From assembly GCF_000001735.4 (NCBI RefSeq), contig NC_003070.9, positions 6,324,001 to 6,388,000 on the forward strand: a stretch of DNA of 64,000 bases, read 5' to 3'. Shown here one piece after another: positions 45,347-57,177 of this stretch. Each line of letters begins with the position of its first letter. The first letter of the stretch is position 1. A model generated the notes under the pieces. The model saw only the letters and a list, made by a program, of their open reading frames with translations. It was not told the DNA's origin and did not search any database. The DNA is from Arabidopsis thaliana (lineage: Eukaryota; Streptophyta; Magnoliopsida; Brassicales; Brassicaceae). Both the position numbers and the translations under genes were made by a program.

Positions 45347-48300
45347 ATGGCGTCTTCGCTTCTGAGAAACCCTAATCTCTACTCATCAACAACAATCACC
45401 ACCACTTCTTTTCTTCCCACCTTCTCCTCTAAACCCACACCTATCTCCTCCTCTTTCCGTTTCCAACCATCTCACCACCGTTCAATCTCCCTCCGAAGTC
45501 AAACCCTCCGTCTCTCATGCTCAATCTCAGATCCTTCTCCACTACCACCTCACACTCCTCGCCGTCCCCGTCCTGAATACATCCCCAACCGCATTTCCGA
45601 TCCAAACTACGTCCGCGTCTTCGATACTACTCTCCGTGACGGTGAACAATCTCCAGGAGCTACACTTACTTCCAAGGAAAAACTTGACATCGCTCGTCAG
45701 CTAGCTAAACTTGGTGTTGACATCATCGAGGCTGGGTTTCCTGCTGCTTCCAAGGATGATTTTGAAGCGGTTAAGACTATAGCTGAAACAGTTGGAAACA
45801 CTGTTGATGAGAATGGTTATGTTCCTGTTATCTGTGGACTCTCTAGATGCAATAAGAAGGATATTGAGAGAGCTTGGGATGCTGTGAAATACGCTAAACG
45901 GCCTAGGATTCATACTTTTATAGCTACTAGTGATATACATTTGGAGTATAAACTAAAGAAAACCAAAGCAGAGGTCATCGAAATCGCTAGGAGTATGGTT
46001 AGATTCGCGAGGAGCTTGGGGTGCGAAGATGTTGAGTTCAGTCCAGAAGATGCAGGAAGGTTCGATTTTTATTAAGATTCCTTGGTAAAGATTCGTACTT
46101 TTATTTTTATGGTGATGATTGAAAAATGTTTTTTTTTTTTGTTCTGTAGATCGGAGAGAGAGTACTTATACGAGATTCTTGGTGAAGTGATAAAAGCAGG
46201 AGCAACAACTCTCAACATACCTGATACTGTTGGTATAACTTTGCCTAGTGAGTTTGGTCAACTGATTACTGATTTAAAGGCCAATACTCCGGGGATTGAA
46301 AATGTTGTCATCTCAACACATTGTCAGAATGATCTTGGACTCTCTACGGCCAACACTTTATCTGTATGTCTTTTTTTTTTTTATACTCGGAACAACTAAG
46401 CTGATTCAAACCAGTGAATATATGTGATGCTAATGTGTGTGTGATTACCTTTTTGAATTCAGGGGGCACATGCAGGTGCGAGGCAGATGGAAGTGACGAT
46501 CAATGGAATTGGTGAAAGAGCTGGAAACGCTTCACTGGAAGAGGTCAGAGTTTTATTAATTTGTCAAGACATGTGAACCTTTCCTGCATTGAAATCTTTT
46601 TTGGGGCTTGATCTTACTGAGCAAGACAATTCTGTAGAACCGAGTAGTACCTTTTCATTATCAGTAGCAGTGAGATATCTGGAATAATATTCTCTAGTAA
46701 GATTTTAAAAGGCCAAATGTCTAAGTAATGAGTCTTAGTATAGCCTTGGCCCTTGGCTATAATTACCTGAAGAAGAACATGTGGGTGAGATTGTCTCAGG
46801 GTAGGCGTTTTAGACTTTCAGTTTATTTTCTGCTTACGCTGCAATGGGATATATAATCCTTACATGATGATTTTCGTGTAAGTGTAGGTTGTGATGGCCA
46901 TAAAATGCCGTGGAGATCATGTATTAGGAGGTCTATTTACCGGAATTGATACTCGGCACATTGTTATGACAAGCAAGATGGTACCTCTTTTGAACTTTAT
47001 TCTTTACATTGTGAAAACAAATATTACTTTTTCTTAAGAGGAAAAAGTTTGTAGATTTCCACATAAGCTGTCTCATAACTAGTGGCTTGTTTTCTCAGGT
47101 AGAGGAGTACACTGGGATGCAGACACAACCTCATAAGGCTATTGTAGGAGCGAATGCCTTTGCGCATGAAAGTGGAATTCACCAGGTTAATATTTGCATG
47201 TTCACTCTTTCAGTCTAGTGCCTAACGGTCCTCTTTTCTTCATGATTATTGTTCTTGTTGAACTTAAATGACTCTTTTACATTTTTAGGATGGAATGCTG
47301 AAACACAAGGGTACATATGAAATTATATGTCCCGAAGAAATTGGACTTGAACGATCAAATGATGCTGGCATTGTCTTGGGGAAGCTTAGGTATGAAAGTT
47401 ATTCTTGTTTAGTCTGTTTTGCCTGTAATTTGTCCTTTTCTTGTTCAGACAATGCAACTAGACTGTAATTGGTGGATATGCTGATAATTTCGAGACGTTA
47501 TTAGGCGTCATTTTTTTTTTCCAATTTATAAGCTAGTGTACACTACATATGTGTTTGAAACCAGAAGTCTAACTGTTGGTCTCTACTTTTGCTTGGATAT
47601 ATATTATGCAGTGGGCGTCATGCGCTGAAAGACCGTTTGACTGAGGTGCACAGCAATCTTACACATACAAATACTTGTATTGCCATCTTTGTGGGAGACA
47701 CTAATGTTCTCTTATCTTTTGTACATTTCCAGCTTGGTTATCAATTAGATGATGAACAGCTAAGTACCATTTTCTGGCGCTTCAAAACCGTGGCTGAGCA
47801 GAAAAAGGTAGTTGCTTTTGGTTATTGTGTATTTCCTCGGAAACCTAACTTGCGTTTTCAATTCCAAATAAAAGCTTCGCAGCCATTTTGAAAGCTTTGT
47901 TAGACCTATAAGACTTGAGTCTCCGTGGCTAATTTGGAATGTACTTTGTTTCCTTAGTTCTGGCTGCATAAACTTAGGATGTGTAGAGGATTACTCTTTC
48001 TATTTTCTAGTGCTCTTGATTTGTTAATGTAATGTCTTCTGATCGTATATGTTCCCTTGCTGATCCAGAGAGTTACTGATGCGGACATAATAGCTTTAGT
48101 ATCTGATGAAGTTTTCCAGCCAGAAGCCGTGTGGAAACTCCTGGACATTCAGGTGAAATTGGGATCATAATGTGCTTTCTTACTCTTTTTTCTTGTTCAT
48201 TGTCTTTATCCAATTCTCATGGTACTTAAAAGTGGAATGCAGATAACTTGTGGAACTCTCGGGCTTTCAACAGCAACTGTAAAACTTGCTGACGCTGATG

Positions 48301-48861
48301 GCAAAGAACATGTCGCTTGTTCTATTGGAACTGGGCCTGTGGATTCAGCTTACAAGGCAGTAGATCTTATCGTAAAGGTACTGTTTATACCGCTGAGGCT
48401 CTCATCTACAAATAACTCACCAGTGGGTCATCGCTTATTGAAAACCTTTTTCCCCCTTTAGGAACCGGCTACTCTGCTTGAGTACTCAATGAATGCAGTA
48501 ACAGAAGGCATTGATGCCATCGCAACCACAAGAGTTCTTATCCGTGGAAGCAACAAATACTCATCTACAAACGCAATAACTGGTGAAGAGGTTCAAAGAA
48601 CCTTTAGGTAAAATCCTCTTTTGCCCCATATCTCATTCAAACCGGATCGATTTATCTGCGAAGTTTATTGTTTCTTGTTGATTCTTGCTTGTATTATAAC
48701 ACCAAACCGGTTGTCTTGTGTTTGGCAGTGGAACTGGAGCAGGAATGGATATTGTGGTGTCAAGCGTCAAAGCTTATGTTGGAGCTTTGAACAAAATGAT
48801 GGACTTCAAAGAAAACTCCGCCACAAAAATCCCTTCCCAAAAAAACAGAGTCGCTGCCTGA
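45347..48861 (+). CDS. IPMS1: 2-Isopropylmalate synthase, chloroplast
   Basis: Condenses acetyl-CoA with 2-oxoisovalerate, the committed step of leucine synthesis (AT1G18500). Exons 45347-46059, 46150-46363, 46463-46543, 46888-46980, 47099-47185, 47289-47389, 47612-47645, 47733-47807, 48069-48152, 48243-48377, 48462-48607 and 48729-48861 give 631 aa. A Ser/Thr/Pro-rich transit peptide (~50 residues) precedes the HMGL-like TIM barrel. Its motifs are [12 protein letters not shown] (metal Asp), [14 protein letters not shown] (metal His) and [10 protein letters not shown]. The C-terminal LeuA regulatory domain ([18 protein letters not shown]...[14 protein letters not shown]), which binds leucine for feedback inhibition, is present. 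That separates it from the methylthioalkylmalate synthases, which lack this domain. The ATG is the first in frame. Confidence 0.96.
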
Positions 48862-49264
48862 ATTAAAAATCTTTCCGGCAAATACCAAAAAGTCAGACAG
48901 AAGTTAGGTTCTTTTATTTTCAAGTACATAGTTTGGTAATAACTGGAGTTTCGGAGTTTGCTTGTTGTTTATCGAAGTTGCATGTCAAAAGAGTTTGGTG
49001 TACTATATATATCTTGATTTAACTTGAATCTCTATTTTTAGAAATAATGGTTTTAGAATAAGGAATAAAAACCAACCGTTAAACAGTTTTAACCTATTTC
49101 AAAAAGCTGTCTTTAGACTAAACTAAGGTCTTAAAACTCAAAAACAAAACTGATACCTCTCTGTTCTTGATTCCTTGTCTCTTTGTTACAACCTCTTCAT
49201 ATATCACACAAGTCAAAACATCATATACTCTACGAGTCATTTTAGATTTCCTGATTTGCAAAAA
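48862..49264. other. Spacer
   Basis: 403 bp containing the IPMS1 3' UTR and TET16 5' flank. Nothing further is supported. Confidence 0.5.
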
Positions 49265-50090
49265 ATGTCAGAGATACGAACAGGGTTCTTAACAATGGCG
49301 ACCATAATCCTTATATGCATAGGCTTAACAATGACGGGAACAGGTTTATATTACAGAAAAACAGTCTCGAAATGTATCCGAGAAACGGATGGCAGTTTCG
49401 TCGTCATTGGTTTGCTCTTGCTGGTGATTCCTCAGTTTGCTCTTTACGCAATCTGTTGTCACTCAAAACGTATGTTCACAATCTACATCTATGCAATGAT
49501 ATTCGTAAGCATTGTCCTTGGTGGCTACTCTTTAAAGTGTTTCATCTACAACACAACCTTTGGAATCGCCAAGAACCCGGCTGAGGAAAAGCGAACCGCC
49601 AAGCAATTGGTAGGCAGGCTAGTCCCTGAAAGTAAACTTGCAAAAGTCACGGAGTGCATCATTCATAACCATGACTGTAACTTCAATGCCAGCCAAAACA
49701 GCAATGTTTGGGTAAGTACTTAATTATGTCACCTCATCCTGATTCATTCGTAATAAAAGATCAATTCTCTAACAATGATGATATATATAGAGGTATTGCT
49801 GCGCGCAACCAAGAGGATGTGGAGTGACGACAATGTTCGGGCAACCAGGAGAATGGAGTTGGAAACATCAACACGTAGAGAACCATGTTCCGGAAGAATG
49901 TTCTTACGAATACTGTCTCAGTTGCAGAGGTTGCCAGATGAGCATCTTAAAAGCCATTGTTCATCAATGGAAATATCTCTCCATGTTCTCTTATCCTGCC
50001 CTCTTTCTCGTTTGTCTCAGCCTCGCCATTTCCAGGTCCATTATGGATACTTTCGATGAACCTGATGATTATAGGGGCTATTATTCTTGA
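49265..50090 (+). CDS. TET16: Tetraspanin 16
   Basis: Four-TM tetraspanin (AT1G18510), 248 aa from exons 49265-49711 and 49791-50090. TM1 is TMATIILICIGLTMTGTGLYY, TM2 GSFVVIGLLLLVIPQFALYAI, TM3 MFTIYIYAMIFVSIVLGGYSL and TM4 YLSMFSYPALFLVCLSLAI. The large loop between TM3 and TM4 carries eleven cysteines, including the doublet YCCAQPRGCG immediately after the intron and the cluster CSYEYCLSCRGC. The loop is unusually cysteine-rich. Tetraspanins organise plasma-membrane microdomains. It lies 960 bp upstream of TET11 in the same orientation. Confidence 0.88.
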
Positions 50091-51050
50091 TTTCATTTTT
50101 CCATATCAAATGTACATGATATATATTTAATTCTAGTTTCTCATTAGTTTTCTTCAATATTAACTAACACCTTTTTCTTTCTTTTTTCTAATCTTAACGA
50201 TGGAGGAAGAGTCTTTTAAAGTAAATACTCGGATACACCAAATGTTTGGTATCTATAATCTATTCTGACTAAACCAGAGCTATCACCAGAAGTAGTTATT
50301 TTGTCACGTGAGATGCGTTTTGGAATTCCACTAATTTCATCAATCTTGTAAGTTAAGATCAAAATAAGAAGAAAATCTCCTAGATGTCACCAGGGTATAA
50401 AATGGTTGTGTTATTTACCCATGCAATAATAAATTTTTGGATTTTCTTCCATCAATTCTTAACGAATATTATAAACCCCCCACGAATTTGAGTTTTATCC
50501 TTGAAAAACGTTTTTTCACAACATATTATTATTCATATATTTACTTATTTAGTTTGTTTTTTCCTTTTCCAAGTAACAAAAATATGAATTAATATGCATT
50601 TTTATTTAAAAATAAAATTAACATAAACCTATATGTAATTTTCCCAACAATCTCGTACTCAATAAATTCTTATTAAATTCAATGTTTAAAAAGTCGAGTG
50701 ACAGTTTAATTATTAGTCTTAGTTACGTGGCAGTAAGACCTAGTCAAAATCTAATTAAACGACTTCCTCTAAACTAAAGGATCTTCTTAACCCCCACACG
50801 ATCTCTAAAACCAATGGCTAATAATCTCCACTAATATCATCAACCCACTACCAAAAAAGCAACCGTTTCCCTCTTTCCCCAATAACCACGACTCCACACA
50901 CTTAAAAACACACACACACACTAAAAACGTTACGAAACATAATTATCAAATTCAAACAACAACAAAAAAACACTCTCTCCCTCTCCGTATCTATTTAAAA
51001 TCCGATCAGGTTAATCGAGTTTATCATTTGGAGAAAGCAAATTTCCAAAA
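50091..51050. other. Intergenic region and TET11 promoter
   Basis: AT-rich 960 bp. The last ~100 bases are CT/CA-rich, typical of a 5' UTR (CACACACACAC near 50915 and CTCTCTCCCTCTC near 50972). No gene was seen. Confidence 0.5.
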
Positions 51051-52178
51051 ATGTTTCGAGTTAGCAATTTCATGGTTGGTCTAGCAAACACATTGGTGAT
51101 GTTAGTGGGCGCTTCGGCCATTGGTTATTCGATTTACATGTTCGTTCACCAAGGCGTCACTGATTGTGAATCTGCCATTCGGATACCACTTCTCACGACC
51201 GGACTCATCCTCTTCTTGGTGTCTTTGCTCGGAGTGATTGGATCTTGTTTCAAGGAGAATTTGGCAATGGTTTCCTACTTGATCATATTGTTTGGGGGCA
51301 TTGTTGCATTGATGATTTTCTCCATATTTCTCTTCTTTGTGACCAACAAAGGAGCCGGTCGTGTGGTGTCCGGTCGAGGGTATAAAGAGTACCGGACGGT
51401 GGATTTCTCGACGTGGCTTAATGGGTTCGTTGGTGGGAAGAGATGGGTTGGGATAAGGTCTTGTTTGGCTGAGGCTAACGTTTGTGATGATTTGAGTGAT
51501 GGTCGTGTTAGTCAGATCGCTGATGCGTTTTATCACAAGAACTTGTCTCCCATCCAGGTATTGTTTTGGATCGATTTTCTGTATGAACATATTTCTTTGT
51601 TGATATTTTTGTATAAATATAGTAAAGGGAAGACCAATCAAAGCTTTTGCTTTCTTTAGTATATATATATGTAAAGACAAATCAATAAAAAATAGTCTAG
51701 GTTCATTTCATCGTTCTTAGTATGATTAAATTTCATTGTTAAGTTTTTGCATATAGTAACAAAAGCAAGACAATTTTTAGCCGAACTAAGATAACACTTA
51801 TATGTTAAGCCGTTAAATTTATTGTTCATAATGGGTTGTGTAACTCAAGTATTGATTGTGTATGAGCAGTCAGGTTGTTGTAAGCCACCATCGGATTGCA
51901 ACTTCGAGTTCAGAAACGCGACGTTCTGGATACCGCCGAGCAAAAACGAAACGGCAGTTGCGGAAAACGGGGACTGTGGTACGTGGAGCAACGTGCAAAC
52001 AGAGTTATGTTTCAACTGCAACGCATGCAAAGCGGGTGTGTTAGCGAACATAAGAGAGAAGTGGAGGAATCTTCTTGTTTTCAACATTTGTCTCCTCATT
52101 CTCCTCATAACCGTCTATTCCTGCGGTTGCTGTGCTCGTCGTAACAATCGGACGGCTAGGAAAAGTGATTCTGTCTGA
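51051..52178 (+). CDS. TET11: Tetraspanin 11
   Basis: Four-TM tetraspanin (AT1G18520), 271 aa from exons 51051-51557 and 51870-52178. TM1 is MVGLANTLVMLVGASAIGYSIYMF, TM2 LLTTGLILFLVSLLGVIGSCF, TM3 VSYLIILFGGIVALMIFSIFLFF and TM4 LVFNICLLILLITVYSCGCC. The plant GCCKPP signature (SGCCKPPSDC) opens the second exon, and a CFNCNACKAG cluster precedes TM4. The intron sits in phase 0 just before the GCC motif, the same place as in TET16. A palmitoylatable CGCCARR follows TM4. Confidence 0.93.
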
Positions 52179-52782
52179 TCAACAACTCAATTTCAGTTTC
52201 TTGTGTTTTTCTGTTTTCTTAGTTTGTTTGGTTTTTTAAGTTAATTATCTTTTGTTTTCTTTGGACAATGTCATGTTCTGTTTCTCAACAATTATCATGA
52301 ATTTATCACATTTCACTAGTCGTAACCATTGGCATTTAATTTTATTTTAAATCTTATGCTTCACATATTTAGTCACAATTCTAATTATCTTTATGTTTCT
52401 TAGGACAATGTCATGTTTTTGTTTCACCACAATCAATATGATTTTCTTTACCAAAAAGGCAAAAAGAATCATTATGAATTTTCACATTTCAATAGCAGTA
52501 CCAATCTAACTCAAACAAAAAAAAAATATGTGGTCTTATCTATTTTTATCAGCAACCATTAACAAACCAACGAAAAAGAAAAGAACAAACAAAACATTAA
52601 AACATAGAAAAGATCCAGAATTCTAAATTCTACGTGCTCAAAAAGAAACAAAACTTCAATCTTAAATCTCCTTTCTGGCACACCCTTCATTGACAATCAT
52701 AACCTCTTGTCTCATCAATCTCTCTCGTCGCCAACATTGATTAATCGATTTTTATTTGTGTTGCTAAAGAAAGAAAGAAAAA
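52179..52782. other. Spacer
   Basis: TET11 3' flank and CML15 promoter. AT-rich, with no feature identified. Confidence 0.5.
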
Positions 52783-53256
52783 ATGGAGGATCAGATAAGA
52801 CAACTTAAAGACATTTTCGACCGGTTCGACATGGACGCAGACGGAAGCTTAACAATCTTAGAACTCGCGGCACTTCTCCGGTCACTCGGTCTCAAACCTT
52901 CCGGCGATCAAATCCATGTTTTGTTAGCTAGCATGGACTCAAACGGCAACGGTTTTGTCGAATTCGATGAGCTCGTTGGTACAATTCTTCCTGATCTTAA
53001 CGAAGAGGTCCTAATCAATTCCGAGCAATTACTCGAGATTTTCAAATCGTTCGATAGAGACGGTAACGGGTTCATAAGTGCGGCTGAGCTTGCAGGAGCA
53101 ATGGCCAAGATGGGTCAACCATTAACGTATAAAGAATTAACGGAGATGATCAAAGAAGCTGATACAAATGGTGATGGTGTTATAAGCTTTGGAGAGTTTG
53201 CTTCAATTATGGCAAAATCTGCTGTTGATTACTTTGGATTAAAAATTAATTCGTGA
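52783..53256 (+). CDS. CML15: Calmodulin-like protein
   Basis: Intronless 157-aa Ca2+ sensor (AT1G18530) with four EF hands. The loops DMDADGSLTILE, DSNGNGFVEFDE, DRDGNGFISAAE and DTNGDGVISFGE all have acidic residues at positions 1 and 12, so all four should bind Ca2+. There is no N-terminal extension or acylation signal. The C-terminus is SAVDYFGLKINS. It acts in the cytosol or nucleus by Ca2+-dependent binding to partners not deducible here. Its 3' end lies about 190 bp from the convergent RPL6A stop. Confidence 0.94.
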   Translation: MEDQIRQLKDIFDRFDMDADGSLTILELAALLRSLGLKPSGDQIHVLLASMDSNGNGFVEFDELVGTILPDLNEEVLINSEQLLEIFKSFDRDGNGFISAAELAGAMAKMGQPLTYKELTEMIKEADTNGDGVISFGEFASIMAKSAVDYFGLKINS

Positions 53257-53447
53257 TCATTTCTTATGCTTTTTCATTTATTCATTTTTATAGAAAATCG
53301 AATTCATAACACCAGGTCTTAAAGCTAGATTGCTCGAAAATTTGATATATAAAATCAGAGAAAATAGTCTTTAAGATCCAAGGACGATTAAAGATGAAAA
53401 TACTCAGGGAAACAGATATTCTTAAAATTTGAGAAACAATACGAAAT

Positions 53448-54548
53448 CTAGAAAACAAGCTCATGTGGTTTCATTCCTTGACTCAATGAGAACCTGGCTC
53501 CAAGGTAAACCTTGAGCTCTGGGACAGCTTCAATGGATTTGATCAGAGCAGCATCAACGGTTTTCTGGTCTTCCTTCTTCTCCTGTGGGATCTCCTTCTT
53601 CTCCTGTTCAACCCAAAGTTTTCAATTAGGTAATGGTACAAAGACAAGAAAACACATAATAACCATTTTTGGATAAAACCAAATATCCATAAGATGATTG
53701 TATACCTCTTTCTCAGCTTCGAAGAATTCGCCTTCTGTTTTCTTCTTCTTCTTCTCAGCAACCTTTCCAAAATACTTGTCATCGAATTTCTCAGTGTTGA
53801 CTCCAGAAATGTCAATCTTTGTGGAGGTTCCAATCACATAGGCTTGGTTAACACGTCTCAATGGAACACCATTAATCTTGAATGGTCCTGAAATGACCAA
53901 ATCAACAAAGACAAACATTAACATAGGTTCCAAATTGAACAATCAAACCAACACCATCGAGAGATAAGAGTTCACCTGTTACAAGAAGCAAACCAGAAGA
54001 AAGTTGCTTGAGGAAGACAACTCTCTTACCCTTGAATCTACCAGCAAGAATGATCAACACAGTTCCTGGAGTGATGCTGGCTCTGCAACACAGAGATAAA
54101 CAAAACCATATTCATATCAAAAATGAAGCATAGCCATAATCTCTAGGAATCCTACATTTCTAAAAATCCTAACAATTTGTATGGTCTCTCTTATATCACC
54201 AGTAGATCCAAAACCATTCTAATACTAGATCTAGCGGAATCAAACTCAAATGAAAATTAAAAACCAATCGAAGAAGAAGATGGATAAATACTTTAGCTTG
54301 GTAGGCTTAGGCTTGCGTCTGTTAACAAGCGGCTTCTTGACGTCTTCCGCCGGATAAAACTTGGCAGGCTTCTCAACCGGAGCGTCGACCTTTGGCTGAG
54401 CATCGTGACGAGGGAAAACGCCACCGTTCTTGGCCTTGATAGCCCACAAACCTCTCTTGTGGTACATCTGAGACCTCGAATATTTTCCAACTCCCCTGAT
54501 TAGGTCAGGGTTACGGTTAACCTTGGGAGTCCTCTTCGCCGCCGGCAT
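53448..54548 (-). CDS. RPL6A: 60S ribosomal protein L6 (eL6)
   Basis: Structural protein of the cytosolic large subunit (AT1G18540), 233 aa. Exons in transcript order are 54292-54548, 53976-54082, 53706-53887 and 53448-53603. It begins [20 protein letters not shown]. The KOW-like core is [20 protein letters not shown], followed by [19 protein letters not shown], a Lys-rich segment ([17 protein letters not shown]) and the conserved end [13 protein letters not shown]. The promoter has typical ribosomal-protein elements, and its upstream region is tandemly duplicated. Confidence 0.95.
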
Positions 54549-54584
54549 TTTTTCGGCTTCGGTGGTGTAAAATCTATCAGAGAC

Positions 54585-57000
54585 ATAAACCCTAGATTGA
54601 GCTTTTATATAGCAGAAAGTAAAAACCTAATGGGCCCTTATGGTCTAGAATACTTTAATATGGGCTTCATATGGGGGTCTAGTGCAAAAGTGTGTTATTG
54701 CAAAATATTGGGCTTTAAATGAAGTATTTTTGTACTTACTATTTGGCAGGTAAGTAAAAGTGTTTTTTTGATAAAAATGATATCTATCCCGTTAAACAAT
54801 TTTGTTCATAAAAATTTTGTTGGATAAGTTATATTTAATCCAATTCTTATACCGGATATTTCATATTTAACAATATACATAATTAGAACTTAGAAGATTT
54901 GATTAAAGTTTAAAATTATGACTTTTTTATCATATTTATTTAACTTTTTAAATTGATTTGAATCATCATATAATACATAAAATAAGAGTTACAATTATAT
55001 CTTATACGTATTATATAGCTTTAAAAAAACACAATACACGACACCAAACATAAGCATAAGAAAAAGAATCATAAAGTATACACTAGATCATAATCTGTAT
55101 TTGTTTAGCACGGAGAAAAATTTATTTTTTAAATATTTATTTAAAGTTGGATTATTGTCTGTTTTATAATACAATTTTAATCATTCTATACATAATACAA
55201 ATATTCACTTGTTATAGGGATAGGGGTATGATTTTTTTGGTTTGGTTTGGTTTCAGTTAGGTTTAGTTTTGGTTTTATAAAAACTAAAACCATATAGAAA
55301 CTATATGTAATTCGATTTGGTTACGATTGGTTTGTACAATTTTTTATTTTATATAAATTAAAACCATATAAAACCATATGTATCTCGACCCATGCTACAA
55401 CATACAAAATTTTATATATTATATATTTTAAAATAAAATTTATATATTAATTTTGGGATTTTTCTGTTTTGCCGTCGGCATCTCTTAGTGGCGTAAACCC
55501 TAATTGACAGTCGAAAGCTTTTAAATATAAGGACGATACCGGCAAAAATAAAATCTAATGGGCCTTATATGGGTTTAATTCAACACTGCTACTCTAATGC
55601 TTCCAAAAGAAAACTCCATTCGATAAGGATTTGCTTCCCAGTTCAGGGAGAGGTGAATATTTTTCAAACTAACTCCAATAGTTTGGCATCTTCCTAGAGA
55701 GGAAACACCCCGCCTTAGCCACTAGAATATTTCCGACGTAGTTTGGTATCCGAAGTAAACTTTCCTCAACTCCATCCATTGTAGCTCTAAACACCCTAAA
55801 TTGAGCTTTTAGATAGCAGAAAATAAAAAACCTAATGGGCCCTTATATGGTTTAGAAAACTTTAATATGGGGGTCTCGATATTTTTAGTACCAAAGTGTT
55901 TTTATTGCAAAACATTGGGCCTTACATGAAGTATTTTTGTACTTACTATTTGGCGGGTAAGTAAAAGTGTTTTCTTGATAAAAATGGTATCCATCCCGTT
56001 AAACAATTTTGTTCATAAAAATTTTGTTGGATAAGTTATATTTAATCCAACTCTTACACCGGATATTTCATATTTAACAATATACATAGTTAAAACTTAG
56101 AATATTTGATTAAAGTTTAAAATTATGACTTTTCTATCATATTTGTTTAACTTTTTAAATTGTTTTGAATCATCATATAATACATAAAGTAAGAGTTACA
56201 ATTATATCTTATACGTATTATATAGCTTTAAAAAACACAATACACGACACCAAACGTAAGTATAAGAAAAAGAATCATAAAGTATACACTAGATCATAAT
56301 CTGTTTTGGTTTAGCACGGAGAAAAATTAATTTTTAAATATTTATTTAAAGTTGGATTATTGTCTGTTTTATAATACAATTTTAATCATTCTATACATAA
56401 TACAAATATTTACTTGTTATAGGGATAGGGGTACAATTTTTTTGGTTTGGTTTGGTTTCGGTTAGGTTTAGTTTTGGTTTTATAAAAACTAAAACCATAT
56501 AGAAACTGTATGTAATTCGATTTGGTTACGATTGGTTTGTACAGTTTTTTTATTTTATATAAATTAAAACCATATAAAACCATATGTATCTCGACCCATG
56601 CTACAACATACAAAATTTTATATATTATATATTTTAAAATAAAGTTTCTATATTAATTTTGGGAGTTCTCTGTTTTGCCGCCAGCATCTCTTAGTGGCGT
56701 AAACCCTAATTGACAGTCGAAAGTTTTTAAATATAAGGACGATAGCGGCAAAAATAAAACCTAATGGGCCTTATATGGGTTTAATGCAACATCGCTACTC
56801 TAATGTTTCCAAAATGAAACTTTATTCGATAAGGAATTGCTTCCCAGTTTAGGGAGAGGTGAATAATTTTTCAAAATAACTCTAATAGTTTGGCATATTC
56901 CCAGAGAGGAAACACCCCGCCTTAGCCACTAGAATATTTCCGCGTAGTTTGGTATCCGAAATAAACTTTTCCTCAACTCAATCATGTTTTCAACTGTAGC
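54585..57000. repeat. Tandem duplication of a 1.2-kb unit upstream of RPL6A
   Basis: Copy 1 (about 54585-55791) and copy 2 (about 55792-56998) align at a constant offset of about 1207 bp. Anchors are gaagtatttt at 54721/55928 and ggaaacaccc at 55701/56908. By eye they are more than 90 percent identical, with scattered substitutions and few indels. Each unit starts with the RPL6A 5' UTR/promoter module, continues through AT-rich DNA with ggtttggtttggttt runs, contains a second telo-box/site II module (copy 1: 55495-55503 and 55559-55564), and ends in sequence matching the gene relic at 56929-57177. It contains no intact gene. Confidence 0.88.
54587..54637 (-). promoter_or_regulatory. RPL6A core promoter: telo-box and site II element
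   Basis: Telo-box AAACCCTA at 54587-54594 and a site II-type TGGGCCC at 54631-54637, spaced ~37 bp, lie just upstream of the RPL6A start codon. This pair is characteristic of Arabidopsis translation-machinery genes (TCP factors bind site II). Confidence 0.75.
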
Positions 57001-57177
57001 TCTATCCTCACGGCAGAGATCTAACTCCAAATTATAAACCTTTAGCTTGTTTCTATTGTAAGATAGACGGGCTAGCTGAACAATCTTGGCTGCATGGTTC
57101 TCCGATGTGAATTGCACCTCTGCATAGCGTCCTTCCCTACCCTTAATGGTTTGATATGGGTTTCTAGTGGCATGCAA
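56929..57177 (-). pseudogene. Relic exon, possibly RNA-dependent RNA polymerase N-terminus
   Basis: An 82-codon minus-strand frame follows a good acceptor (gtttttaacag). It includes GRYAEVQFTSENHAAKIVQLA and LKVYNLELDLCREDRA. That pattern (Y-A-x-V-Q-F-T-S-E..., then K-V/A-x-x-E-x-D) resembles the RRM-like N-terminal segment of plant RDR1-type RNA-dependent RNA polymerases. No helicase-like or catalytic region follows; the frame stops at 56929. The last ~25 codons also exist, diverged, at the end of copy 1 of the tandem repeat. The family assignment is tentative; that it is a broken coding fragment is better supported. Confidence 0.4.

Noticed and set aside
51102..51680. 192-codon minus-strand frame over TET11 exon 1
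   Set aside because: Antisense shadow of a strongly supported tetraspanin exon; composition is that of a reversed hydrophobic coding sequence.
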